Below are positions 33,521-42,499 of a DNA stretch of 64,000 nucleotides, in pieces. Origin of the DNA: Oceanobacillus oncorhynchi. Lineage in GTDB: Bacteria; Bacillota; Bacilli; Bacillales; Amphibacillaceae. The notes beneath the pieces are model-generated. The model worked only from the letters and a program-made list of their open reading frames with translations, was not told where the DNA came from and made no database searches. The translations under genes were made by a program, and so were the position numbers. The first letter of the stretch is position 1; each line of letters opens with the position of its first letter. The stretch spans positions 1,736,001 through 1,800,000 of the forward strand of contig NZ_CDGG01000001.1 of the NCBI RefSeq assembly GCF_000821065.1, in the 5' to 3' direction.

Positions 33521-35020
33521 ATGATTGAATGGCAGTCACTAATGGATGGAATAGTCATGTTTATGAACTGGTTTAATTTCCTTTTAATTATATTAGGGCT
33601 ACTTTTAGGGGTTATACTCGGGGCTATACCAGGTCTCACAGGATCATTGGGTATTGCGTTGATGCTTCCAGTTACATTTACGATGGAACCATTATCCGGA
33701 CTTGTGTTTTTAATTGCAATCTATACAGGAGGTTTGTTTGGGGGAGCAATAACAGCGGTTTTGATTAACACTCCTGGATCACCAGCAGCAGTCGCAACTA
33801 CCTTAGACGGTTATCCAATGACAAAGCAGGGTCAGCCAGGAAAAGCTCTAGGTCTAGCGGTAGGGTCCTCTGCTATAGGGGGAATGATTGGAGGATTTGT
33901 GCTCCTATTAATTATTCAACCTCTTGCCTCCTTTGCATTAAAGTTTGGTCCCACGGAAATGTTTCTTGTAGCAGTATTTGGTTTAACAATTATATCTTCA
34001 ATACAAGAAGGAGGCTTTGTTAAATCAATTTTTGGAGGGTTGTTCGGTGTTTTATTAGGTACTATCGGCATGACAGATACTGGAGCGGTACGAGGTACTT
34101 TTGATAATGTTTATTTATTGGATGGAATCCCAATGATTCCTGCATTAATCGGTTTATTTGCAGTATCTGAACTCTTTTTTCTTGCAGATAAACAATTTGT
34201 GTCTAAGCAATCAGCAAATCAAAATTTAACTTCTCAAATGTTAAAAGGTATCAAATCAATCTTTAGATATCCGTTTAATTTAATCAGATCAAGTGCGATT
34301 GGAGTTTTTGTTGGTGCCTTGCCAGCAGCAGGTTCTACGATTGCCAGTTTACTGAGCTATAATGAGGCGAAACGATTTTCCAAGTCTAAAGATAAATTTG
34401 GTAAAGGGAATGAAGAAGGAATTGTAGCAGCGGAATCCGCTAATAACGCTTCTGAGGGAGGGGCACTTGCTACGATGCTTGTTTTAGGTATTCCAGGAAG
34501 CGCATCAACGGCAATGTTGCTTGGAGCTATTATTATGCAAGGATGGGTTCCGGGACCAAGATTATTTATTGAACAAAGTACAATATTATATGGTGTTATT
34601 TTTTCAATGGTTGTAGGTTTGTTCTTTTTGATTTTTGTTGGAGGAGCAGTATCTTTAGGGGCAGGCCGTGTTATAAATATTCCTACTAGAATTCTTATTC
34701 CCATCATCATAGTATTTGCTTTAATTGGTGCATTTGCTACACGAAATTTATTATTTGATGCCTTTTTAGTATTTATTTTTGGAATTATTGGTTGGTATTT
34801 ACGAAGGAATAAATATCCTGTCATTGCGGTCGTACTTGGCTTGATTCTTGGTCCAATTGCGGATTCAGAATTATTGAAAAGTGTACAGCTTCATGGTAGT
34901 GAAACGATTAATGCCTTTTTAACTCGCCCTGTAAGTATCATTCTAATTATCATTACTATCTTAGGTGTATTCTTGCCAATTATTCTTGATAAATTAAACA
35001 AAAAGAGTAAAGTTTCCTAA
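33521..35020 (+). CDS. tctA: TTT large membrane subunit (TctA family)
   Basis: A 499-residue protein with about twelve membrane spans. GVILGAIPGLTGSLGIALMLPVTF, YTGGLFGGAITAVLINTPGSPAAV and the second-half repeat ESANNASEGGALATMLVLGIPGS are signature TctA sequences involved in transport. With tctC and tctB it forms a sodium- or proton-coupled binding-protein-dependent carrier for tri- or dicarboxylates. Confidence 0.93.
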   Translation: MIEWQSLMDGIVMFMNWFNFLLIILGLLLGVILGAIPGLTGSLGIALMLPVTFTMEPLSGLVFLIAIYTGGLFGGAITAVLINTPGSPAAVATTLDGYPMTKQGQPGKALGLAVGSSAIGGMIGGFVLLLIIQPLASFALKFGPTEMFLVAVFGLTIISSIQEGGFVKSIFGGLFGVLLGTIGMTDTGAVRGTFDNVYLLDGIPMIPALIGLFAVSELFFLADKQFVSKQSANQNLTSQMLKGIKSIFRYPFNLIRSSAIGVFVGALPAAGSTIASLLSYNEAKRFSKSKDKFGKGNEEGIVAAESANNASEGGALATMLVLGIPGSASTAMLLGAIIMQGWVPGPRLFIEQSTILYGVIFSMVVGLFFLIFVGGAVSLGAGRVINIPTRILIPIIIVFALIGAFATRNLLFDAFLVFIFGIIGWYLRRNKYPVIAVVLGLILGPIADSELLKSVQLHGSETINAFLTRPVSIILIIITILGVFLPIILDKLNKKSKVS

Positions 35021-35038
35021 ATAAATAGGGATAATAAA

Positions 35039-35542
35039 ATGAATGCTATTGTTTTTTTATTTCTTGCATATTTAGGAGGCATAATTGGCGTTAAATTAAA
35101 AATACCTGCTGGTGCACTTTTAGGGTCTATGTTAATGGTCGGGGTTTTTAGCATTGTCGGCATGATTGACTCCCAGGAGATACCGCCTTTGATTCGAAAT
35201 TTATCTAAAGTTGCTTTAGGAACAATGATAGGCTTAATGTTTACTAAAAATATACTTTATCTCCCATTTAAAAAATTAATCAGTTTTATAATACTTGGTT
35301 TTGGAAGTGTAATATCAGCTGTTGTTGTTGCTATGATTCTTAAAGGAATGGGAATGACTCCATTTGTTATGACTTTAGTATCTGTTTCACCAGGTGGAAT
35401 TGCTGAAATGCTGACTTTGGCAGATTCTATACATACGGATACACAAGTTGTAGCAATAATGCATTTAATTCGGTTTGTAACATTAATGCTACTTTTAAGA
35501 TGGATTCTTAAAACGTTTAATAAACAAGGTGAAAAGACATGA
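35039..35542 (+). CDS. AbrB-family membrane protein, N-terminal half-type
   Basis: A 167-residue protein with about five hydrophobic spans. It corresponds to one half of the AbrB-type (COG3180) membrane proteins, which normally are near 350 residues and carry two such repeats. The repeat signature is VSVSPGGIAEMLTLADSIHTDTQVVAIMHLIRF near residues 115-147. It overlaps the next gene by four bases (ATGA), and the two products resemble each other, so they probably act as a heterodimer. Function in the family is uncertain; transport is assumed. Confidence 0.82.
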   Translation: MNAIVFLFLAYLGGIIGVKLKIPAGALLGSMLMVGVFSIVGMIDSQEIPPLIRNLSKVALGTMIGLMFTKNILYLPFKKLISFIILGFGSVISAVVVAMILKGMGMTPFVMTLVSVSPGGIAEMLTLADSIHTDTQVVAIMHLIRFVTLMLLLRWILKTFNKQGEKT

Positions 35543-36039
35543 ATCAATCTTTAAAGAAATTTGTGATTGTAGTCAGCATAGCAAGCGTAGGAGGATATAT
35601 TGGGCATATTTTAAATTTGCCAATTGGCATTTTAATGGGGAGTTTTATTACTGTAGCAATCGCGAAAATTAGTGGTTTGAAAGTACCTCCATTAAAGAAA
35701 AAGTATAAGCAGATGATACAAATGCTAGTTGGTGGATTAATAGGATTGAATTTACAGCCGGATATCGTATCGTTATTTTTTAATCATATAGTTCCTGGTC
35801 TTATAGCAACCGTTTTTCATCTTTTATTTGCATTCTTAATTGCCTATATATTTACTAAGCTGTTCCGTTTTAAATGGTTAACTGCGTTAAGTGGAAGTTT
35901 ACCTGCGGGAATGAGTGAAATCTCGATTGTAGCCGATGAAATAGATGTTGATGTGGAAGTAGTAATGTTAATGCATTTGTTTCGTATATCTCTTTTAATT
36001 TTAATATTACCCGTAATAATCAAATTATTACTGTTGTGA
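35539..36039 (+). CDS. AbrB-family membrane protein, C-terminal half-type
   Basis: A 166-residue partner of the preceding protein, with the matching repeat SLPAGMSEISIVADEIDVDVEVVMLMHLFR at about residues 115-145 and about five spans. Starting inside the stop region of the previous gene (ATGA overlap) it appears to be the product of gene fission, or an ancestral unfused state, of the usual fused AbrB protein. Each half has its own complete frame and start, so this is not a simple frameshift. Confidence 0.82.
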   Translation: MNQSLKKFVIVVSIASVGGYIGHILNLPIGILMGSFITVAIAKISGLKVPPLKKKYKQMIQMLVGGLIGLNLQPDIVSLFFNHIVPGLIATVFHLLFAFLIAYIFTKLFRFKWLTALSGSLPAGMSEISIVADEIDVDVEVVMLMHLFRISLLILILPVIIKLLLL

Positions 36040-36055
36040 GGATAGGAGTGAGAAA

Positions 36056-37198
36056 ATGGAACAATTAACGGTGCCATGTGTTGTTTATAGAGGCGGTACA
36101 AGCAGAGGATTATTTTTCCACGAAAAAGATTTACCTAAAGAAAAAGAATTAAGAGAAAAAATATTTTTAAAAGGTATTGGAGCGGAAGATGTATCTCATG
36201 TAAATGGCCTTGGAGGAGGAACCTCTCATACTAGTAAAGTTGTAATCATTAATAAAAGCGTAAAAAAAGATGCAGATATAGACTACACTTTTGTTCAATT
36301 AGGAATTGGAAGTGAAGTAATAGATTACGAAGGAACTTGTGGGAATCTTATGGCTGCAACGGGAGCTTTTGCAGTGGATGAGGGGATGATAAACGTATCA
36401 AAAGACATGGAATCCACCCTTGTTACGGTTTGGAACGTTAATATTAAAAAATATCTTAAGATAACAGTTCCACTGGAAAATGGAAAGGCAAAGGTAGATG
36501 GCAGTTTTGAAATACCAGGTGTTAAAGACCCTGGCGCTAAATTCCTTGTTGATATTAAAGATCCTGGCGGGGCAAAAACAAAGAAGACATTACCGTTGTC
36601 TGCAAAGTCTATACTGACTATTAGCAAAAAAAAATATGCTTACTCATTTTGCGATATTGTTAATCCATTTGTATATCTAGATGCAGAATCCCTTTCTCTA
36701 ACAGGTGCTGAGCAAAATGAAGAAATTATGAAAGACCCACTTATTATGAAAACATTAGAAGATATGAGAGGACATATAGCCGTTAAAAGTGGGTTAACTC
36801 CCAGTTTGATAGAAGCAGAAGAAAAATATCTTGCTTTACCAAAGGTTTCTTTTGTCAGTAGACCTATAGATTATTTAACGTCTACTGGGAAGCGAATAAA
36901 AAAGAATGATTATGATATTCTAGCTCGTATGGTATCTATGAAGAAGATGCATCGGACCTTTGCAGTAAGTGGCTTACTAAACTTAGCAGGAGCATGTCTT
37001 TTAGATGGCACGATTCCTAACCAAGTTTCTAAGATAAAGCCATTAGAAAATGGACAAATGGTAAGGATTGGACATCCAGAAGGAATAATTTCTATTAGAG
37101 TTCAAAAAAGTCAATTAGAAGAAAGAATTAATTATGTTGGTTTGGAAAGAACAGCACGTAGAATTATGTCTGGTAAATTATATATACCGCAAAATTAA
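36056..37198 (+). CDS. prpF: PrpF family isomerase (2-methylaconitate or related)
   Basis: A 380-residue PrpF/DUF453 protein with two diaminopimelate-epimerase-like lobes: VPCVVYRGGTSRGLFFHEKDLP at the N-terminus, GLGGGTSHTSKVV near 45, and YEGTCGNLMAATGAFAVDEG near 93, which supplies a catalytic cysteine. Family members isomerise 2-methylaconitate, trans-aconitate, methylitaconate or oxalomesaconate. It is followed by a PrpB-type lyase, but no methylcitrate synthase or hydratase is present. GAGGATAGGAGTGAG precedes the ATG. Confidence 0.85.
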   Translation: MEQLTVPCVVYRGGTSRGLFFHEKDLPKEKELREKIFLKGIGAEDVSHVNGLGGGTSHTSKVVIINKSVKKDADIDYTFVQLGIGSEVIDYEGTCGNLMAATGAFAVDEGMINVSKDMESTLVTVWNVNIKKYLKITVPLENGKAKVDGSFEIPGVKDPGAKFLVDIKDPGGAKTKKTLPLSAKSILTISKKKYAYSFCDIVNPFVYLDAESLSLTGAEQNEEIMKDPLIMKTLEDMRGHIAVKSGLTPSLIEAEEKYLALPKVSFVSRPIDYLTSTGKRIKKNDYDILARMVSMKKMHRTFAVSGLLNLAGACLLDGTIPNQVSKIKPLENGQMVRIGHPEGIISIRVQKSQLEERINYVGLERTARRIMSGKLYIPQN

Positions 37199-37218
37199 GT
37201 TGAATTAGGAGTGTTAAA

Positions 37219-38124
37219 ATGAGCTGGTTAGTACGAAATAATTATGAACATCCGATTAAAGTGATGAGGAGAGAATTAAATACCAAAGGAATTATTAAAA
37301 TGCCAGGTGCACACGACGCAATGGCAGCTTTGCTAGCCCAAAAAGCTGGATTTTCAACTATATATTTATCTGGAGCAGCTTTAACCGCAAGTTTAGGCAT
37401 ACCAGATTTAGGGGTGCTCACATTAACAGAATTAACAAATCGTACAAGAGAAATTGTTCGTGCTACAGGAATGCCGCTCCTTGTTGATATTGATACGGGT
37501 TATGGAAGTATATTAAATGTAACAAGAACTGTATTTGAAATGATAGACGCCGGGGCTGCAGCCATTCAATTAGAAGATCAAGAACTTCCTAAAAAATGTG
37601 GCCATTTAAACGGAAAAGTACTAGTAACCAAAGAAGAAATGGTGAGAAAAATTCGAGCAGCTAGAGAAGCAGATCCTGATATCGTTATTATAGCAAGAAC
37701 AGATTCTTTCGCCCAAGAAGGGTTAGAAAATGCTGTTGATCGTGCAAAAGCATATTTTGGTGCTGGGGCAGATATTATCTTTCCAGAAGCATTGCAAAGT
37801 AAAGAAGACTTTGAACGATTTGCTAGAAGAGTTGATTTTCCGCTTTTAGCTAACATGACAGAATTTGGACGAACGCCGATGTTTACAGCAGAACAATTTG
37901 AAGAGATGGGGTATAAAATCGTAATATATCCAGTTACATCTTTGCGTATAGCAAGTAAAGCGGTAGAGCTTATGTATAAAGAAATAGCTGAGACAGGTAC
38001 ACAAAGTAATTTATTAAACAAGATGCAGACAAGGCAAGAATTATATGATGTTCTTTTATATGAAAAGTATGAATTATTAGATGAAAGTATTGCGAAAACA
38101 AATATGGAGGAATTGATTAAGTAA
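37219..38124 (+). CDS. prpB: Methylisocitrate lyase family (PrpB-type) carbon-carbon lyase
   Basis: A 301-residue member of the isocitrate lyase/PEP mutase superfamily. MPGAHDAMAALLAQKAGF, DIDTGYG, QLEDQELPKKCGH with the catalytic Cys of the KKCGH motif, and ARTDSFA are present. The likely reaction is cleavage of 2-methylisocitrate to pyruvate and succinate; 2,3-dimethylmalate lyase is a close alternative that also pairs with a PrpF-type isomerase (Mii) in nicotinate fermentation. Last gene of the TTT operon; a terminator follows. Confidence 0.88.
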   Translation: MSWLVRNNYEHPIKVMRRELNTKGIIKMPGAHDAMAALLAQKAGFSTIYLSGAALTASLGIPDLGVLTLTELTNRTREIVRATGMPLLVDIDTGYGSILNVTRTVFEMIDAGAAAIQLEDQELPKKCGHLNGKVLVTKEEMVRKIRAAREADPDIVIIARTDSFAQEGLENAVDRAKAYFGAGADIIFPEALQSKEDFERFARRVDFPLLANMTEFGRTPMFTAEQFEEMGYKIVIYPVTSLRIASKAVELMYKEIAETGTQSNLLNKMQTRQELYDVLLYEKYELLDESIAKTNMEELIK

Positions 38125-38164
38125 TTAGTTTTATTTATTGCAATATCTTCTTGATATAAAAAAC

Positions 38165-38230
38165 CACAGAAATGCTGAATTACAGTAGTTTCTGTGTTTT
38201 TTTCTACATTTAATAAGTAATTACTTATTA
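38165..38230 (+). terminator. Terminator of the TTT operon and adjoining palindrome
   Basis: CACAGAAA (38165-38172) pairs with TTTCTGTG (38189-38196) and is followed by seven T. Immediately after, TAATAAGTAATTACTTATTA (38211-38230) is a perfect 20-bp palindrome, which could be an operator of the gntR gene. The rest of the gap to 38447 is AT-rich without a gene. Confidence 0.75.
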
Positions 38231-38447
38231 ATATTTTAATGGTTTAATTATATTTGAAATATTATAATTAAATAATTCGTAAAAAAATAAAGTATATTAA
38301 TTGAGTTTGAACCATATACATGCTTTTTAACTGTCACGCTTCCTAATTATATGATATTCTTTTATATAAGGTATTTCTAAAATCCCATGGAGAAAAGAAT
38401 TAATTAGGTGACATCTAACTTAATACTATATTAAGGATGGATCTATA

Positions 38448-39128
38448 TTGGATAAAACAAAAAGATTATCAACAACTGATTATATTTATGAACAAATAAA
38501 AAAAGATATTATCGAGTTTACTTATGAACCCAATGGCCGTTTAGTTGAAGATTCGTTAGCTAAAAAAATGGAGATAAGCAGAACTCCATTGCGTCAAGCA
38601 TTATATCGATTAGAATTGGAAGGTTTAATAGTAAAAAAAGCTAATGGGAGAATGGCTGTTGCTCCAATGTCTATGAAAGAAGCGAAAGAACTTTTTATGG
38701 TTAGAGAGGTAATGGAAGGACTCATTGCCAGAGAGGCTACACTGAACATTGCTCAATCTAATGATTTTGATGGAATCATTAATAAGTTTGAAGACATTAC
38801 ATTTTTAATGCGAAATTCTGCAGAAAATGAACGTAAAATGGATGTAGTATCTTATGGAAGTGATTTTCATAGTTTATTAGGTGAGTACAGTAACAATGCC
38901 ACGGCAGTAAATTTACTAGAACAGATAAATAACCGGGTATCTAGGTATAGACGATTAGGTGTTTATAAGGATCCTGAATATCCACGTACTTTACCAGTCG
39001 AAGAACATGAAGAAGTATTGAAACATATGAAAGCTAAAAGTGAACATGCAGCTGAAGCAGCAATGCGTGCACATATTAAACGTAGCTTGAAAAATACGAT
39101 ACATGGGTTGTCTTATCTGTCTTTATAA
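38448..39128 (+). CDS. GntR/FCD family regulator
   Basis: A 226-residue regulator: winged helix at residues about 10-75 (SLAKKMEISRTPLRQALYRLELEGLI) and an all-helical FCD effector domain with metal-binding residues typical of the family (VSYGSDFHSLLGEYSNN, HEEVLKHMKAKSEHAAEAAMRAHI). It begins with TTG behind AAGGATGG. It follows the TTT/prp operon in the same direction with its own promoter region. It probably recognises the 30-bp palindrome at 31742 and responds to the transported acid or its product. Confidence 0.88.
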   Translation: MDKTKRLSTTDYIYEQIKKDIIEFTYEPNGRLVEDSLAKKMEISRTPLRQALYRLELEGLIVKKANGRMAVAPMSMKEAKELFMVREVMEGLIAREATLNIAQSNDFDGIINKFEDITFLMRNSAENERKMDVVSYGSDFHSLLGEYSNNATAVNLLEQINNRVSRYRRLGVYKDPEYPRTLPVEEHEEVLKHMKAKSEHAAEAAMRAHIKRSLKNTIHGLSYLSL

Positions 39129-39174
39129 AAAGTAAGTAAAGCAGCTTAATATTCAAATAATATATTAGTAAACC

Positions 39175-39218
39175 AGCACCTTCTTTTTGTGGGAATTTAA
39201 GTTAAAGGAGGTGCTTTT
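39175..39218 (+). terminator. Terminator after the gntR gene
   Basis: AGCACCTTCTTT pairs with AAAGGAGGTGCT (one G-U) around a 17-nt loop and is followed by TTT. The rest of 39219-39446 is the sod promoter region with no gene. Confidence 0.72.
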
Positions 39219-39446
39219 GTTATGCCGTGGAGTCATTAACATTCTTAAGCAATAAAACTTTTCAATGACCTTTGTAATTTTTACTTCTTTATAAAGCGTA
39301 AAAGAATTTGTTTGCTGTTTTTTCAATCAGTATAGGTGCTAATGTATTAAATACTTAATTGAACTTACACATATTATTTTATTAATTATCAGCCCAGCCC
39401 GCTTTTGCATATAGTATTAACGACTAATTTGAGGGAGGCTTTTTCA

Positions 39447-40343
39447 TTGTCAGAATATCTTCATTCAATAGAATTATGGTGTAAAGAGATGGCGCAAACA
39501 TATCGGGAAGCAAGGGAATCTTTTCAAGAGGATGTCCGTAGAGATGCATTAGCTGAATGGGAAAAGGAATTCAATCAATTTCAAAAGGAGCTTGCAAATC
39601 ATCAAGCTATAGAAGAACAGGAGGCTTATAACCAAGCGAATCATTTGTACACAACATTTAACCAGTATATAGAACAGTACACGGAGGAAATGCGAGCAGA
39701 AGGGAATCGTGAAAGAGTGGTTCCAATCGGCGGCCATACGCTTCCGCCGCTTCCGTACAGCTATGATGCTTTAGAGCCTTATATCGAACGCCGGATTATG
39801 GAGCTGCATCATGATAAGCATCATCAGAGCTATGTGGACGGTTTAAATAAAGCGGAACTGGAAATGCAGCAGGCGCGTTGGGATAATAATTATGACCTGA
39901 TTAAGCATTGGGAAAGAGAAGCAGCGTTTAACGGTGCAGGACATTATCTACACACGATATTTTGGAAGGTGATGAGCCCGGATGGGGGCGGGGAGCCTAC
40001 TGGAGATTTACTGCATGAAATCGAGCAATCCTTTGGCAGCTATGACCAGTTTAAAGCACATTTTACAGAAGCAGCAAATCATGTTGAAGGAGGTGGCTGG
40101 GCTATTTTAGTATGGTCTCCGCGGGCAAGACGTCTGGAGATTCTTCAGGCGGAAAAGCATCAAAATTTAAGTCAATGGGATGTGGTACCTCTTCTCGTCC
40201 TTGATGTGTGGGAGCATGCCTATTATCTGCAATATGAGAATGTGAAAGAGGATTACGTAGATAATTGGTGGAATATTGTCAATTGGACGGAAGTGGAGAA
40301 CCGATTTAATAAGGCAAAACAATTGAAATGGCAGCCTTTTTAA
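39447..40343 (+). CDS. sodF: Fe/Mn superoxide dismutase with N-terminal extension (SodF-like)
   Basis: A 298-residue protein. The C-terminal 200 residues are a full Fe/Mn SOD: LPPLPYSYDALEPYI, HHDKHHQSYVDGLN, GHYLHTIFW, and DVWEHAYYLQY, giving the His-His-Asp-His metal set. The first about 95 residues are a charged helical extension (EEWEK-like LAEWEKEFNQFQKELANHQ) as in B. subtilis SodF. It disproportionates superoxide. GAGGGAGG eight bases before TTG 39447 marks that start; an in-frame ATG at 39405 is less likely. Confidence 0.9.
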   Translation: MSEYLHSIELWCKEMAQTYREARESFQEDVRRDALAEWEKEFNQFQKELANHQAIEEQEAYNQANHLYTTFNQYIEQYTEEMRAEGNRERVVPIGGHTLPPLPYSYDALEPYIERRIMELHHDKHHQSYVDGLNKAELEMQQARWDNNYDLIKHWEREAAFNGAGHYLHTIFWKVMSPDGGGEPTGDLLHEIEQSFGSYDQFKAHFTEAANHVEGGGWAILVWSPRARRLEILQAEKHQNLSQWDVVPLLVLDVWEHAYYLQYENVKEDYVDNWWNIVNWTEVENRFNKAKQLKWQPF

Positions 40344-40466
40344 TAGGCGTTATAAAATGTTTAAATTTAAGCAAATACCAAATTTTCTTTTAAAATGAAA
40401 GTTTTAGCACTCATTTTGAAGGGAAATCCTCCTGTAGATGTAAAAATGAGGGAGGACAAAAGTTGT

Positions 40467-41321
40467 ATGAAGAAGCATTATATTTTGGCAGTCATGGTAT
40501 CTTTTTTACTAATATTAGCGGCATGTAATGATACAGGGGAAAATGACGCAGAAGACAATGGCAATGGAACAGATACACCAGAAGTTGATCAAACAGAAGA
40601 GGGAGAGGTAAATGAGGAAGAAGAGCTTCTGGAGGGAGCCCTAGATGCTTTGTCTGGAATTGATCAGCGTTATGAAGAAGCAACGATTACCATGGAGATG
40701 TCCTTAGATGAGGAGCTGGAGGAAGAACTGGGAGGAGAAGAGAACGCTGAAACAGAATCTTCTACTACGATGCATATGTACTCATGGCAAATGAATAATG
40801 AAGATGGAACGGTCAGTGAACGTACGGAAATAGAGACAGATGGCGGCCCAGTAGAATATAGCGTCTCTGATGATAGTGAAACTTCCATCAATTATACAGA
40901 GGGTGATGATACGGCATACGAAATCGAAATGTTAGATGTGGAAGCAAATCCAGCAGAAATCCAAATGGAAGAAGATCAGATTCGCGAGATGATGGATACG
41001 CACGACATTACCTATGAAGGTGAGACTGCTGTTAATGAATATGATGCGCATCACTTCGTATTCACAGATGGAGAGGAGGAAATCGACTATTATTTTGATA
41101 CCGAAACCTTTGTCATCGTCCAGATGGAGATGAGCTCAAATGATGGTGAGGTTACAACAAGTATGGAATTAGAGGATTATGCACTAGACTTTGATTACGA
41201 TGAAGGTTTTTTCCAGTTAGAGGACGTATTGGATGATGAGATCAAGGTTGAACAGATAGCCCCTGATGAACATATGGAAGAGCAATTGGAAGACGAAGAG
41301 ACGGAGGATAATGAAGCATAA
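40467..41321 (+). CDS. Acidic lipoprotein, DUF6612-like
   Basis: A 284-residue lipoprotein: signal MKKHYILAVMVSFLLILAAC with lipobox Cys20, a long Asp/Glu-rich linker, then a beta-rich domain (TTMHMYSWQMNNEDGTVSER ... YYFDTETFVIVQMEM) like the LolA/LppX-type lipid-binding folds of Firmicute lipoproteins, and an acidic tail (EEQLEDEETEDNEA). The charge fits a halotolerant host. GGGAGGAC lies before ATG 40467; upstream in-frame codons lack a signal peptide. Function unknown. Confidence 0.75.
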   Translation: MKKHYILAVMVSFLLILAACNDTGENDAEDNGNGTDTPEVDQTEEGEVNEEEELLEGALDALSGIDQRYEEATITMEMSLDEELEEELGGEENAETESSTTMHMYSWQMNNEDGTVSERTEIETDGGPVEYSVSDDSETSINYTEGDDTAYEIEMLDVEANPAEIQMEEDQIREMMDTHDITYEGETAVNEYDAHHFVFTDGEEEIDYYFDTETFVIVQMEMSSNDGEVTTSMELEDYALDFDYDEGFFQLEDVLDDEIKVEQIAPDEHMEEQLEDEETEDNEA

Positions 41322-41772
41322 GATGTATGATTTGCTTCTATATATTAACAAGGAAAAAACGGCTTCGTTGCAAAGGAGTCGTTTTTTTGGTGCGAAAAAA
41401 ATTATTTCATCTTCCGGAGCATTAAAGGAATAGTTTGTTGGGTTAAAGTAAAAAGAATAAATTAATGAATAAAATAGAATCGGGAATTAAGTGATTGAAC
41501 CTATTTCCATTCTCTTGTGAACTGGCAAAAGATAAAATAATAAGGGGACGAGGTTATCGTAAACCTATTGTTGAGAATTATATTGTTTTCTACTTGATTA
41601 AGAACAAAAATGTATTGATTATGCGCGTTTTATTTGGCGCTCAGAAATACGATGATTTAGTAAAATGATTTTAATTAATCATAGAAAATAAAGGCTGATA
41701 CAAGTCATTTTTTTCTTGGTTTGGTATCAGCCTTTTCTGGCATACAGATAGTTACTGTCGTGCATCTTTTCG
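41322..41772. other. Gap with two terminators and no gene
   Basis: AACGGCT/AGTCGTT with seven T (41358-41388) ends the lipoprotein gene. AAAGGCTGATAC (41690-41701) pairs perfectly with GTATCAGCCTTT (41724-41735) and reads into a T-rich tract on the minus strand, ending the MerR/Hsp33 operon. The 300 bases between hold nothing recognisable. Confidence 0.75.
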
Positions 41773-42495
41773 CTATTCCTCCAAAGCAGCTTGAATATAT
41801 CTATACAACACACTGTCCAAGCCAAAATGCAAAGCAGGCTGTGGGTTTTTAGCGTAAAACTTTTCGGCGCTCTCTATCAAGTCCTTATTTCCTCCTGAAA
41901 AAGTATCCATCAATTCTTGCCATTCCTCTGCCAAGCTCTGAACGGATGGATCCTGTGGAGATACGCCATCTTCATGCTTGTCTTTTAACGCTCCAAGCAG
42001 TTCTTTAAAGCGTTTTTCCCCTTGTTTGTATGCTTTTTTTCCTGTATGAAGATAGTGTTCTCTCATTTTATCAAGCTGTTTATTTGTAAAATAGTCGGAA
42101 CGATTTAATCGAATCAATTCAAAAAGGGAGGTCAGCTCTTGGAAAGAAATAGTTTCCATCTTAGCTGCTTCCTGTTTGGTATATTCTAACTGGCTCAGCA
42201 GTTTTTCCTGAACAGCTAATTCTGCTTTGACCCGGCTAATTTGTTGATCGAGTGTATCTAATAGGTTCTCGTTGTGTGTTTGGATAATCTCCTTTATTTC
42301 CTCCAATGGTAAATACATTCTTTTCAACACGAGAATTTGCAGCAGCATCTGCATATCCTCGCTGGTGTAGCGCCGATGTCCCGCCTCTGAATAGAGAGAA
42401 GGCGAAAATAACCCGATTTGATCATAGTACCTTAGTGTACGGATGGAAAGTCCTGTCAGCGCTGCTAATTGCCCGGTTGACCAGTAATCTGGCAT
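41773..42495 (-). CDS. MerR family regulator with TipAS effector domain
   Basis: A 240-residue protein: an N-terminal MerR winged helix (STGQLAALTGLSIRTLRYYDQIGLF), a dimerising coiled coil near residues 75-110, and a C-terminal TipAS-type domain (YFTNKQLDKMREHYLHTGKK ... SAEKFYAKNP), which in TipA binds thiopeptide drugs. GAGGTGAGCAC precedes ATG 42495; the frame extends 49 codons further up into the neighbouring gene without a site. It begins four bases after the Hsp33-like gene, so both are co-transcribed and this protein may control the pair. Confidence 0.87.
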   Translation of the reverse strand: MPDYWSTGQLAALTGLSIRTLRYYDQIGLFSPSLYSEAGHRRYTSEDMQMLLQILVLKRMYLPLEEIKEIIQTHNENLLDTLDQQISRVKAELAVQEKLLSQLEYTKQEAAKMETISFQELTSLFELIRLNRSDYFTNKQLDKMREHYLHTGKKAYKQGEKRFKELLGALKDKHEDGVSPQDPSVQSLAEEWQELMDTFSGGNKDLIESAEKFYAKNPQPALHFGLDSVLYRYIQAALEE

Positions 42496-42499
42496 GTGC

